A stretch of 19,251 nucleotides of DNA from Chloroflexota bacterium (GTDB lineage Bacteria; Chloroflexota; UBA6077): assembly GCA_021845945.1 (NCBI GenBank), contig JAJZRD010000043.1:1-19251 (forward strand), written 5' to 3'. The notes beneath the pieces are model-generated. The model did not search any database. It was not told the origin of the DNA and saw only the letters and a list, made by a program, of their open reading frames with translations. The position numbers and the translations under genes are program-made. Position 1 is the first letter of the stretch. Each line of letters starts with the position of its first letter. This document shows positions 8,154 through 15,469 of the stretch, in pieces.

Positions 8154-8876
8154 ATGAAAGCGCTCATTCTGGCGGCGGGTGGGGGAACCAGGCTTCGCCC
8201 CCTCACCCTGACCTGTCCCAAGCCCATGCTTCCGGTGGCTGGGACACCCCTGCTGGTCTACCTCGTCCGCTGGCTGCGCGGTCTGGAGATAACTGAGATC
8301 GCCATCAACCTCCACCACCTGCCCGAGGCGATCACCGACTACGTGGGCGATGGCAGCCGCTTCGGCGTCGTGGTAACCTACTCGCGCGAGGATCCGATCC
8401 TGGGATCGGCCGGTGCCGCCAAGAAGCTGGAAGGGTTCTTCGATTCCACCTTCCTGGTGGTGTACGGGGACATGCTGCTGGACGTGGATCTGGCGCCCCT
8501 GGTAGACCTCCACCGGCGCAGCGGGGCAGAGCTGACGACCGGATTGATGTACACCGAGGACCCTGCATCCAAGGGGATCGCGCAGCTTGATGCTGCCGGC
8601 AGGGTGGTGCGCTTCGTCGAGAAGCCGAAGCCGGGGGAGATAGCGGGCAACCTCGCCGCTGCCGGGGTGTACCTGGTGGAGCCTTCCGTCCTGCGGAGGG
8701 TGCCGCCGGGGGTCTACTACGACTTCGGCCACGATCTGGTTCCCCGGCTGTTGGCGGAGGGAAGCCTGGTGTTCGGCCGATTGCTGGAGGGGTACCTGCT
8801 GGACATCGGCACTCCGGAGAGTTACCGTCGGGCCCAGGAGGACGTTGTTCGGCTGGGACGGTATTGGGCGCCGTAG
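8154..8876 (+). CDS. Sugar-1-phosphate nucleotidyltransferase (HddC / mannose-1-phosphate guanylyltransferase type)
   Basis: Transfers an NMP from an NTP to a sugar 1-phosphate to make an activated sugar. The N-terminal signature LAAGGGTRLRPLT (6-18) with K23 (CPKPMLPV), GSAGAAKKL, the metal-binding GD of VVYGDML (D106) and the FVEKP motif place it in the NTP_transferase family. At 240 residues it is the short form without a C-terminal beta-helix. ATG 8154 is chosen because GGAG lies 8 nt before it and the family motif starts immediately; the in-frame GTG 8118 is inside the terminator hairpin. Heptose-type genes downstream suggest it makes GDP-D-glycero-alpha-D-manno-heptose, but mannose 1-phosphate or another sugar cannot be excluded. 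Confidence 0.85.
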   Translation: MKALILAAGGGTRLRPLTLTCPKPMLPVAGTPLLVYLVRWLRGLEITEIAINLHHLPEAITDYVGDGSRFGVVVTYSREDPILGSAGAAKKLEGFFDSTFLVVYGDMLLDVDLAPLVDLHRRSGAELTTGLMYTEDPASKGIAQLDAAGRVVRFVEKPKPGEIAGNLAAAGVYLVEPSVLRRVPPGVYYDFGHDLVPRLLAEGSLVFGRLLEGYLLDIGTPESYRRAQEDVVRLGRYWAP

Positions 8877-8964
8877 GGGTGGGTGTGTTGGCCAGGTTGG
8901 GGTTGTCTTGGGTCGCCGGCTCCTACGGCCACATTGAACGGTGAAGACCGGAGGGACTCGACCA

Positions 8965-9987
8965 TTGGGTGAAGTTGAGGAAACAAGGTCGGGTGGCGGG
9001 AAGGGGCGCACCAGACTGTTGGTGGGGATCGCCGTCAGCGGCGTGTGCCTGGTGCTGCTGCTGTGGAACGTGGACTGGGGCCGCTTCTGGGGTGCCCTGG
9101 AGAGGGCCGACTACTGGTGGCTGATCCCCGCCGTGGCCACCGTCGGGATCGACGTGTGGATCAAGGTGCTCAAGTGGCAGATGCTGCTTCTCCCCGTCGG
9201 CAAGGTCTCCCGGACCAACCTGCTCTACAGCACGGCGGTGGGCTACCTGGTGAACACGGTGCTCCCGGGAAGGCTGGGGGAGCTGGCCAGGACCTACATG
9301 CTGGCCAGGATCGAGCGGGTGAGCCCCGTTGCCGTCCTCTCGACGGTGGCCCTGGACCGGATCCTGGACGTGGTAGGCGTGGCGGTGCTGCTGGCGGTGG
9401 TCCTTCCCACAACCGACCTGCCTGCCTGGATCGCTGAATCCGGGCTGCTGGTGGGTGCGGGGGGGCTGGGCCTGCTGCTGCTCTGCATCCTGCTGGCCTA
9501 CCCGCGCTGGCGGGGCCTGTTCATGAGGCTGCTGGCCGGCTCTCCGCGGTTCTCCGGCAAGAAGCTGCTTGAGAAGTGGGCGGAGGCCCTCTGCCTGGGG
9601 TTGGAAGGGCTGAAGGGGGCGGGGGCACTGGCCCGCATCGCGGTCGCCACCGCCGCCATTTGGCTGGTGACTGTTGGCACTGCCTACCTGACCATGCTGG
9701 CCTTCCACATCCAGGCTCCGCTCTGGGCGGCCGCTCTGGTGGTGGCGATAACCAACCTGGGGATGGTGGTGCCCTCCTCACCCGGCTACGTTGGGGTGTA
9801 CCACTACCTGGTGGTGCTGGCCCTGAGCGCCTTCGGCGTCGAGAAGGAGCTGGCGCTGGGCTTCGCCGTCGTATTCCACCTCGCGTGGCTGCTGCCGGTC
9901 TGTCTGCTGGGGGTCTTTGGCCTCTGGCGGCGTGGCCTCAGCCTGATGGGTTGGAGAGAGCTCGACCCCGCGGGAAAGGCGACGTAA
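8965..9987 (+). CDS. Multi-pass membrane protein, flippase-like (LPG synthase TM / UPF0104 family)
   Basis: Integral inner-membrane protein with about eight hydrophobic segments. It carries the family hallmarks YSTAVGYLVNTVLPGRLGELAR and NLGMVVPSSPGYVGVYHYLVV. Only the membrane domain is present: the soluble aminoacyl-transfer domain of true lysylphosphatidylglycerol synthases is missing, so lysine transfer should not be assumed. Members next to glycan genes are often proposed to move lipid-linked sugars, which fits this position between a nucleotidyltransferase and heptose genes. I chose TTG 8965 because GGAGGG (8950-8955) lies 9 nt upstream; GTG 8941 in the same frame would add eight residues and lacks a good ribosome site. 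Confidence 0.82.
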   Translation: MGEVEETRSGGGKGRTRLLVGIAVSGVCLVLLLWNVDWGRFWGALERADYWWLIPAVATVGIDVWIKVLKWQMLLLPVGKVSRTNLLYSTAVGYLVNTVLPGRLGELARTYMLARIERVSPVAVLSTVALDRILDVVGVAVLLAVVLPTTDLPAWIAESGLLVGAGGLGLLLLCILLAYPRWRGLFMRLLAGSPRFSGKKLLEKWAEALCLGLEGLKGAGALARIAVATAAIWLVTVGTAYLTMLAFHIQAPLWAAALVVAITNLGMVVPSSPGYVGVYHYLVVLALSAFGVEKELALGFAVVFHLAWLLPVCLLGVFGLWRRGLSLMGWRELDPAGKAT

Positions 9988-10114
9988 CAGCCTCATCTCC
10001 TAGCCACATCGGCATGGTTGTTGCCTATCCGATGAACCTGCGCCTTCGCGCCGGCAAGCGCCGCGAGACCGGAGAAGGCCGCCCGGCAGGGGCGGCATCG
10101 AAAGGCAAGGACCG

Positions 10115-10693
10115 ATGGACCCGATCGAGCGCTATCTGAACGAAGTGGTGGAGATGATCAGGGGTCTCCCCAGGAAGGACATACGGCGGGTGGTGGAGGC
10201 CGTCAGGGAGGCGAGGGAGCAGAACCGCCAGCTGTTCCTGCTGGGGAACGGCGGCAGCGCCGCGACTGCTTCCCACATGGCCTGTGACCTGGCCAAGACC
10301 TCCTCGATGCCCGGGGTCAGGCGGATCAGGGCGATCGCCCTGACCGACAACGTGCCCCTGATTACCGCCTGGGGCAACGATGCCTCCTACGAGAACGTCT
10401 TCGCCGAGCAGTTGGCGAACCTGGTTCAACCGGGGGACTTGGTGATCGCCCTCAGCGGGAGCGGCAACTCGCCCAACGTGCTGAGGGCGGTGAAGGTGGC
10501 CAAGGACGTGGGGGCGAGGACGGTGGGCCTCACGGGGCATCCGGGGGGCAAACTGAAGGGCATGGTTGACATAAGTGTGGTGGTTCCCAGCCGTCGCATC
10601 GAGCAGGCCGAGGACGCCCACTTGATCCTGGACCACCTCGTCTCCGTGGCGTTGCGAGAGGCGGGGGCGGTGGAGGAGTTGGGGGCGGCGTAG
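10115..10693 (+). CDS. gmhA: SIS-domain phosphoheptose isomerase-like protein
   Basis: GmhA converts sedoheptulose 7-phosphate to D-glycero-D-manno-heptose 7-phosphate, the first step of NDP-heptose synthesis. The SIS fold is marked by LGNGGSAATASHMACDL (43-59), the phosphate-binding SGSGNSPN (114-121) and AEDAHLILDHL near the C-terminus. The length (192) is normal. By my alignment the metal ligands would be H54, D58, E166 and H174; E. coli GmhA has His, Glu, Gln and His, so two positions differ conservatively. ATG 10115 follows a weak AAGG site. The adjacent gmhB-like gene supports a heptose role, but a related sugar-phosphate isomerase is possible. The 127 bp before it show nothing beyond GC-rich inverted repeats. 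Confidence 0.85.
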   Translation: MDPIERYLNEVVEMIRGLPRKDIRRVVEAVREAREQNRQLFLLGNGGSAATASHMACDLAKTSSMPGVRRIRAIALTDNVPLITAWGNDASYENVFAEQLANLVQPGDLVIALSGSGNSPNVLRAVKVAKDVGARTVGLTGHPGGKLKGMVDISVVVPSRRIEQAEDAHLILDHLVSVALREAGAVEELGAA

Positions 10694-10714
10694 CCCCCTA
10701 GAGGGTTCGGGCAG

Positions 10715-11341
10715 GTGAAGACGGTATTCGTCGATCGGGACGGGGTCATCAACCGCAACCGTGGAGACCACGTGAAGAGTTGGGATGAGTTCGTCTTCCT
10801 GCCCCACGCCGCCGATGCCCTGGCGGAGTTGACCAGGCATGGCCTCAGGATCGTGGTGCTGACCAACCAGGCAGCCATCAACCGGGGCATCACCAGCCGC
10901 GAGACCATCGAGGAGATTCACCTGCGAATGGTCGCTGCCCTGGATGCAGCGGGGGCCAGGATCGAAGGCGTCTTCTACTGTCCTCACCGACCCGAGGAGG
11001 GTTGCAGCTGCCGGAAGCCGCAGCCCGGCCTGCTGTTTCAGGCCGCGGAGAAGCTGGGGATAGATCTCTCCCAGTCCTATCTGATCGGCGATGCCCTCAC
11101 CGACGTCTTGGCCGCCAAGAGGGCCGGCTGCCGCCCGATCCTGGTGATGACCGGCCGCGGGCTGAGTCAGTTCCTGAGCCCCAGGGCGAGGGGCGTAGCG
11201 GGCTACTCCGTCTCTCGAGATCTCGGCCATGCCGTGCGAAGGGTCCTGGTCGAGGAGGGGCTGGTGAAACCCGGCCTCTGGGAGAGGCTGCGCGGCCGCC
11301 TGGACCCGATACCTTCGTCTCTACGAGCTTCCTCCCGGTAG
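10715..11341 (+). CDS. gmhB: HAD phosphatase, D-glycero-D-manno-heptose 1,7-bisphosphate 7-phosphatase type
   Basis: Removes the 7-phosphate from heptose 1,7-bisphosphate. HAD motif I is VDRDGVIN with nucleophile D7 and acid D9; motif II is LTNQ (T50, N51); K101 follows in CRKPQPG; motif IV is GDALTD (D126, D130). The zinc loop typical of GmhB and histidinol phosphatases is intact (C89, H91, C97, C99). The start is GTG 10715, 21 bp after gmhA. The protein runs about 25 residues past the usual end with a basic tail. Histidinol-phosphatase activity is the main alternative; the gmhA neighbour favours heptose. Confidence 0.87.
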   Translation: MKTVFVDRDGVINRNRGDHVKSWDEFVFLPHAADALAELTRHGLRIVVLTNQAAINRGITSRETIEEIHLRMVAALDAAGARIEGVFYCPHRPEEGCSCRKPQPGLLFQAAEKLGIDLSQSYLIGDALTDVLAAKRAGCRPILVMTGRGLSQFLSPRARGVAGYSVSRDLGHAVRRVLVEEGLVKPGLWERLRGRLDPIPSSLRASSR

Positions 11342-11543
11342 CTTTCCTCGGCGGTCCCTATCGCCCTCGGCTGTGCGTCGACGGACGTGAGACTGCTCCC
11401 CCCTGCCTGGTCCTGATCTTGATACACTTATTAGATGCGCGCCATCTATCCTGGATTCGGCCCGTTCGTAAAACCCGGGGCACTTCGGGTAAACTGGTCT
11501 TTCGAGGGCCGTTGGCGGCAGGCTTTGTCAGGGGGAAGAGAAG

Positions 11544-12614
11544 GTGTTGCGTGACAAGAGGGATGGCCTCGTCCTGGTGACGGGTGGTGCCGGCTTCATC
11601 GGCAGCAATCTGGTCGCCCATTATCTCTCCAAGGGCTGGAGGGTTCGGGTGTTCGATAACCTCTCCCGCGCCGGCACGGAGAAGAATCTGCTGTGGTTGC
11701 AGTCGCTGTGCAACCCGAGGTTGGAGATCGTCATCGGCGACGTTCGCGACTTCGGGGAGCTGAGGAGGGCCGCTGCCGCTGCCGATGTGATCTTTCACCT
11801 GGCCTCTCAAGTGGGGGTCACCAACTCTCTCTCCGATCCCCGATACGACTTCGAGGTGAACACCCTCGGCACCTTCAACCTGCTGGAGGCGGCGCGGGAG
11901 TCCGGCCGATGGCCCGTGGTGCTCTTCGCCTCCACCAACAAGGTGTACGGGAGCATGGAGAGGGCCGGGGTGGAGCTGGCCGATGGTGGCTATCGCTACC
12001 GCAGCCTGCCGCTGGGCGTGTCCGAGGAGTTGCCTCTGGACTTCCACTCCCCCTACGGTTGCTCCAAGGGTGCCGCCGACCAGTACGTCAGGGACTATGC
12101 CCGCATCTACCGTCTGCCAACGGTGGTGTTCCGGCAATCCTGCATCTACGGTCCCCACCAGTTGGGCAACGAGGACCAGGGCTGGGTGACCCACTTCGCC
12201 GTCTCGGCGATGCTCGGTTCCCCCCTGACCATCTTTGGCGACGGCTACCAGGTGAGGGATGTGCTGCACGTGGACGACCTGGTCGCGGTGTACGATCTGG
12301 CCGTGGAGCGGACGGACGTCACCCGCGGCAAGGTCTACAACGTCGGAGGTGGGCTCCACAACGCGATCTCCCTACGATGGCTGGTGGCATTCCTCGGCCA
12401 GGAGCTGGGCTGCCCGGTACCGGTCAGCTACGGGGACTGGCGACCGGGGGACCAGAAGGTGTACGTGAGCGACATCCGCCGGGCGAGTGCGGATCTGGGA
12501 TGGATCCCCGGGGTGTCGGCACGGCGGGGGATCGAGCGGCAGCTCCGGTGGTTGCAGGCGAACCGCGAGCTCTTCACCTGGATCGAGGACCGGGAACGGG
12601 TCTCTATAGGCTGA
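11544..12614 (+). CDS. Extended SDR epimerase, CDP-paratose (CDP-tyvelose) 2-epimerase-like
   Basis: NAD-dependent sugar-nucleotide epimerase. It has the Rossmann motif TGGAGFIG (13-20), FDNLSRAGTEKNLLWL, GDVRD, S-T-N-K-V-Y-G around T131, and the catalytic YGCSK (Y171, K175). The stretches GVSEELPLDFHSPYGCSKG and RQSCIYGPHQLGNEDQGWV are characteristic of CDP-paratose 2-epimerases, which make CDP-tyvelose, rather than UDP-glucose 4-epimerases. The start GTG 11544 follows a purine-rich GGGGGAAGAGAAG. The 202-bp gap before it holds an inverted repeat TAGATG-CGCGC-CATCTA (11432-11448) and no convincing promoter. The other CDP-3,6-dideoxysugar genes are not in the window, so the donor sugar is uncertain. 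Confidence 0.84.
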   Translation: MLRDKRDGLVLVTGGAGFIGSNLVAHYLSKGWRVRVFDNLSRAGTEKNLLWLQSLCNPRLEIVIGDVRDFGELRRAAAAADVIFHLASQVGVTNSLSDPRYDFEVNTLGTFNLLEAARESGRWPVVLFASTNKVYGSMERAGVELADGGYRYRSLPLGVSEELPLDFHSPYGCSKGAADQYVRDYARIYRLPTVVFRQSCIYGPHQLGNEDQGWVTHFAVSAMLGSPLTIFGDGYQVRDVLHVDDLVAVYDLAVERTDVTRGKVYNVGGGLHNAISLRWLVAFLGQELGCPVPVSYGDWRPGDQKVYVSDIRRASADLGWIPGVSARRGIERQLRWLQANRELFTWIEDRERVSIG

Positions 12615-12717
12615 GGTGCCGACCTCCAATCCGGTTCTCTCCCTTGCCCTCCTCTCGACAGTTGGCGGATCCTTGAACTGCACCCTCGATAGTGTACGGT
12701 ATATTGCGGAAACGTCT

Positions 12718-12755
12718 ACCATGTCATGCTGAGCGTCAGCGAAGCATCTCCTCGT
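12718..12755 (+). repeat. Left 38-bp inverted repeat arm
   Basis: Perfect reverse complement of 13078-13115. Its core GCTGAGCGTCAGCGAAGC contains the small palindrome GCTGA-GCG-TCAGC. Translated, it gives CHAERQRSIS, a peptide typical of dispersed repeats mistaken for protein, so it should not be counted as the nuclease N-terminus. Confidence 0.95.
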
Positions 12756-12793
12756 GGCTTTCACGACGCGACCAACGCCAGGGGGTGACCGCC

Positions 12794-13078
12794 TTGAAGG
12801 AATACTACGTCTACATTATCGCTAACGTCTCGCGAACCCTCTACGTGGGCGTGACAAACGACCTGCAGCGGCGCGTCTACGAGCACAAGCGGAAGCTCAG
12901 TCATGGTTTCACCAGGAAGTACAACCTGACGCTCCTTGTCTACTTCGAGGCAACGCCTGACATATTGGCTGCCATCGCCCGCGAAAAGCGAATCAAAGGC
13001 TGGCCGCGGGCGAAGAAGGTGTCCCTAGTCGAGTCGGTGAACCCGAAGTGGCTGGACTTGAGCGCCCAGTGGCAGTAA
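12794..13078 (+). CDS. Small GIY-YIG nuclease family protein
   Basis: Single-domain GIY-YIG endonuclease of 94 residues, related to the UvrC N-terminal fold and to YhbQ-like proteins. The motif pair is Y5-V6-Y7 and Y17-V18-G19. The catalytic Arg (R27 in DLQRRVYEHK), Y29, H31 and the metal-binding Glu (E64 in REKRIKGW) are all present, so the enzyme looks intact. The start TTG 12794 follows GGGGGTGA (12781-12788) by 5 nt, a near-perfect match to the anti-Shine-Dalgarno. The longer frame from 12692 would translate the repeat arm and is rejected; GTG 12785 is inside the ribosome site. The last base of the stop codon is the first base of the right repeat arm. Its target and role are unknown. Confidence 0.88.
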   Translation: MKEYYVYIIANVSRTLYVGVTNDLQRRVYEHKRKLSHGFTRKYNLTLLVYFEATPDILAAIAREKRIKGWPRAKKVSLVESVNPKWLDLSAQWQ

Positions 13079-13115
13079 CGAGGAGATGCTTCGCTGACGC
13101 TCAGCATGACATGGT
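13078..13115 (-). repeat. Right 38-bp inverted repeat arm
   Basis: Perfect reverse complement of 12718-12755, beginning on the last base of the GIY-YIG stop codon. Next to it are a short palindrome CAGGA-CC-TCCTG (13117-13128) and the outer repeat GTTTCCGCAAT (13128-13138). Confidence 0.95.
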
Positions 13116-13334
13116 GCAGGACCTCCTGTTTCCGCAATCCCGCGTACAGTACCCCCCCTCAGCAGCGACCTCGCGGGGCACGCATCTTGCCGATCTGCCG
13201 TTGCCTCCAGACAACCGTCGCTGCCGGCTCGTTCTGGAGACGGGGGCAGCCGTCCGGAACCGACGCACGGCATGGTGCGCTGTGGGCGTAGCCAGGCCGT
13301 GAAGCTGCCTTTTGGGGGCGGAGGGGGAAGCCTT

Positions 13335-14411
13335 ATGGCAAGGGGCAGGCAGCCCGACTTACATCTCGATGAGCTGATCTCCAGGGGCAAGGAGCGCGGC
13401 TACGTCAGTGCGGGCGAGATAAAGGAGCTCGTTCAGGATCCCGACCTGGTGGAAGCCGTGGACGAGGCCTTGCTGGAGCAGGGCATCGAGGTCGTGGAGG
13501 ACGAGGAGGAGGAGGAGACGGTCCAGGAGGACAACCTCCTGGGCAAGGAGTTGGGCGAGATGGAGTCCGACGGACGGGTCGCCGGCGAGGATCCTCTCCT
13601 CTCCTACATGCGTGACATCGCCGACGTGCCGCTGCTGACGGCCCAGCAAGAGGTGGAGCTGGCGAAGCGGATCGAGCAGGGCGACACGGAGGCGCTGCAG
13701 AAGTTCATCATGTCCAACCTCCGGCTGGTGGTGAGCGTCGCCAAGCGGTACACCAGCCGGGGCTTGCCCCTCCTGGACTTGATCCAGGAAGGGAACATCG
13801 GGCTGATGCGGGCGGTCCAGAAGTACGACTGGCGCAAGGGCTTCAAGTTCTCCACCTACGCCACCTGGTGGATAAGGCAGGCCGTCACTCGCGCCATTGC
13901 CGACAAGGCCCGGACCATTCGGTTGCCGGTTCACATGGGTGAGGCCATCACCCGGCTGAACCAGGTGACCCAGCGGCTCACCCAGGAGCTGGGCAGGGAG
14001 CCTACGGAAGTGGAGGTGGCCTCGGCTCTGGGGGTGGGGGTGCAGAAGGTCAGGGATGCCATCAAGGCCGCCCACGTGCCCTCCTCCCTGGAGGCGCCCA
14101 TAGGCGAGGAAGAGGAGTCGCAACTGGCCGACCTGGTGGCCGACGTGGTCTCCCAGCGTCCCGAGGAGGCCGTCTACGAGATGCTGCTGAAGCGGGAGAC
14201 GCAAGAGGCGCTGGGAGCGATCCTGACGCAGCGAGAGCAGCTGGTGCTGCAGCTGCGGTTCGGGTTGGGGAACGGCCACGTGTACCCGCTGGAGAAGATC
14301 GGCGAGATCCTGGGCATCACTCGGGAGCGGGTCCGGCAGATCGAGGCGAAAGCATTGGAGAAGCTTCGACACCCTTCCGTGGCCAAGTCTCTCCGCAGCT
14401 ACCTGGGCTAG
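13335..14411 (+). CDS. rpoD: Primary sigma factor RpoD/SigA
   Basis: Sigma-70 group 1 factor that directs RNA polymerase to housekeeping promoters. It has region 1.1 (about 5-50), an acidic linker EDEEEEE (55-61), region 1.2 (86-118), and region 2 with YDWRKGFKFSTYATWWIRQAVTRAI (164-188) for -10 recognition and melting. Region 3 (about 198-275) and region 4 follow, with the -35 helix-turn-helix LEKIGEILGITRERVRQIEAKALEKLRH (319-346). It has 358 residues, short like SigA of many Gram-positives and without the large insert of E. coli RpoD. ATG 13335 follows GGAGGGGGAAG; the upstream in-frame extension from 13272 is unsupported. The 256-bp gap before it holds the cassette's right arm and an inverted repeat CTCCAGA/TCTGGAG (13205-13239), with no clear promoter. 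Whether it or another sigma is the main one cannot be told here. Confidence 0.93.
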   Translation: MARGRQPDLHLDELISRGKERGYVSAGEIKELVQDPDLVEAVDEALLEQGIEVVEDEEEEETVQEDNLLGKELGEMESDGRVAGEDPLLSYMRDIADVPLLTAQQEVELAKRIEQGDTEALQKFIMSNLRLVVSVAKRYTSRGLPLLDLIQEGNIGLMRAVQKYDWRKGFKFSTYATWWIRQAVTRAIADKARTIRLPVHMGEAITRLNQVTQRLTQELGREPTEVEVASALGVGVQKVRDAIKAAHVPSSLEAPIGEEEESQLADLVADVVSQRPEEAVYEMLLKRETQEALGAILTQREQLVLQLRFGLGNGHVYPLEKIGEILGITRERVRQIEAKALEKLRHPSVAKSLRSYLG

Positions 14412-14426
14412 GGCCTACACCGAATC

Positions 14427-14494
14427 GTAGTAGCGACTTCAGTCGTTGGTCCCCAGTGTCTCCGGCATGGACGAACGACTGAAGTCGTTACTAC
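14427..14494. repeat. REP-like inverted pair between convergent genes; possible bidirectional terminator
   Basis: Arms 14427-14447 and 14474-14494 (21 nt each) are complementary with one G-U-type mismatch and a 26-nt loop. Each arm is itself palindromic (CGACT-TC-AGTCG), so it is a pair of inverted REP units. It lies 15 bp after rpoD and 51 bp from the end of the rhomboid gene on the other strand, where a shared terminator would sit. No T-run is present. Confidence 0.75.
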
Positions 14495-14545
14495 AGGACC
14501 GGCAGAGCACCAGGGGTCCCCTTCCCTTCCCCGGAGTCGCGGTGC

Positions 14546-15253
14546 TCACGGGGTCGGGGCTCGCGTCTGGTAGTGGGTGATGACCCTCCATACACCGGTC
14601 GCCGCCAGCCCCGTCGCAAACCCCCCTACGTGGGCCCAGAATGCCACACCCGCGCCGGTGCCGCCGGTGCCGGCGAGGTCCACCACTCCACTGACCACCT
14701 GGAAGAGGATCCACACGCCGATCATCAGCAGCGCTGAGAGCCTGCTGAAGGTGACGAAGGGGCCGATGAGGAGCAGGGTGCGCACAACCGCGTTGGGGAA
14801 GAGCAGGAGGTAGCCGGCCAGAACGCCGGCGATGGCCCCGCTGGCGCCGATGGCGGGAACGGTGGACAGGGGTGCCACCGCCACCTGGGCCAGCCCGGCG
14901 ACGATGCCGCACAGGAAGTAGAAACCCAGGAAAAGGGGGTGCCCCAGGCTATCCTCCACGTTGTCGCCGAAGATCCAGAGGAACAGCATGTTGCCCCCTA
15001 TGTGTAGAAATCCCCCGTGGATGAACATGGCGGTGAGAAGGGTCAGGTAAACGGGGGAGGGGGTCGACGTCGTCAGGGGGCTGCCGATGGTGATCTCCAG
15101 CGGCACGATGCCGTAGGACTGCACGAAGGCGGGCAGGGCCGGCCCCAGCGTCAGCTCGTAGACGAAGACCGCCACGTTGGCGCCTATCAGCAGCAGGGTT
15201 ACCAGGGGGAAGCTTCGTCTCGGCCGCTCGGGGCTATCCTGTATCGGGATCAT
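14546..15253 (-). CDS. Rhomboid family intramembrane serine protease
   Basis: Polytopic membrane protease with about six membrane segments that cleaves membrane proteins within the bilayer. The catalytic dyad is S138 in GASGAIAG and H208 in WAHVGGFATG. The oxyanion-side motif FIHGGFLHIGGNMLFLWIFGDNVED includes N88. All expected residues are present, so it should be active. The start ATG (15251-15253) is chosen because the family N-terminus begins there; the upstream TTG at 15298 would add 15 unsupported residues. The ribosome site is poor. The gene converges on rpoD. Its substrate is unknown. Confidence 0.9.
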   Translation of the reverse strand: MIPIQDSPERPRRSFPLVTLLLIGANVAVFVYELTLGPALPAFVQSYGIVPLEITIGSPLTTSTPSPVYLTLLTAMFIHGGFLHIGGNMLFLWIFGDNVEDSLGHPLFLGFYFLCGIVAGLAQVAVAPLSTVPAIGASGAIAGVLAGYLLLFPNAVVRTLLLIGPFVTFSRLSALLMIGVWILFQVVSGVVDLAGTGGTGAGVAFWAHVGGFATGLAATGVWRVITHYQTRAPTP

Positions 15254-15329
15254 CTCGCGTTTCTCTGATGCTGGCCTCAGCGGCTCACAGGGAAGCAAGA
15301 TGCAATCCAGGGGAGCTGGCCCGAAAAGG

Positions 15330-15429
15330 CGTAGGGCAGGGCGCTCTGCCCTGCCGCCGGCCTACCATCGCCCGCCGGGCGGCGGGGCACAGGCGTGGCG
15401 CTGTGCTTGCTCGCGCCACGTGCCCTACG
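15330..15429. repeat. Nested palindromic repeat cluster in the gap between the dehydrogenase and rhomboid genes
   Basis: An outer inverted pair CGTAGGGCA (15330-15338) / TGCCCTACG (15421-15429) encloses hairpin GGCAGGGC-GCTCT-GCCCTGCC (15335-15355) and hairpin CGTGGCGC / GCGCCACG (about 15395-15420). A 15-nt direct repeat CTACCATCGCCCGCC occurs at 15362-15376 and again at 15439-15453. The whole 216-bp gap before the rhomboid gene is made of these repeats. It may terminate the upstream dehydrogenase transcript. Confidence 0.75.
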
Positions 15430-15469
15430 TTGTTGCGACTACCATCGCCCGCCCCACGTTCGTGGGTTG

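Larger units (their letters stand above)
12691..13150 (+). mobile_element. Inverted-repeat-bounded GIY-YIG cassette (about 460 bp)
   Basis: A single small nuclease gene lies between long inverted arms. Left arm: 12691-12713 plus 12718-12755. Right arm: 13078-13115 plus 13128-13150. The inner 38 bp are perfectly complementary; the outer 23 bp match at 18 positions, including 11 perfect in a row (ATTGCGGAAAC / GTTTCCGCAAT). The parts are separated by 4 nt on the left and 12 nt on the right, as expected from one ancestral repeat with an indel. I see no clear target-site duplication. Calling it mobile is inference from architecture. Confidence 0.6.

Noticed and set aside
6960..9011. 683-residue minus-strand open frame opposite fdhA and the nucleotidyltransferase gene
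   Set aside because: Same GC-rich antisense effect; it spans two real genes and a terminator.
8965..9987. Lysylphosphatidylglycerol synthase
   Set aside because: Only the membrane domain is present; the soluble transferase domain is missing.
12692..12793. N-terminal extension of the GIY-YIG protein containing CHAERQRSIS
   Set aside because: This peptide is translated from the inverted-repeat arm; a near-perfect ribosome site lies right before TTG 12794, where homology to the family begins.
12680..13160. Target-site duplication around the GIY-YIG cassette
   Set aside because: CCCTC occurs on both sides but is very short, C-rich and not flush with the repeat ends.
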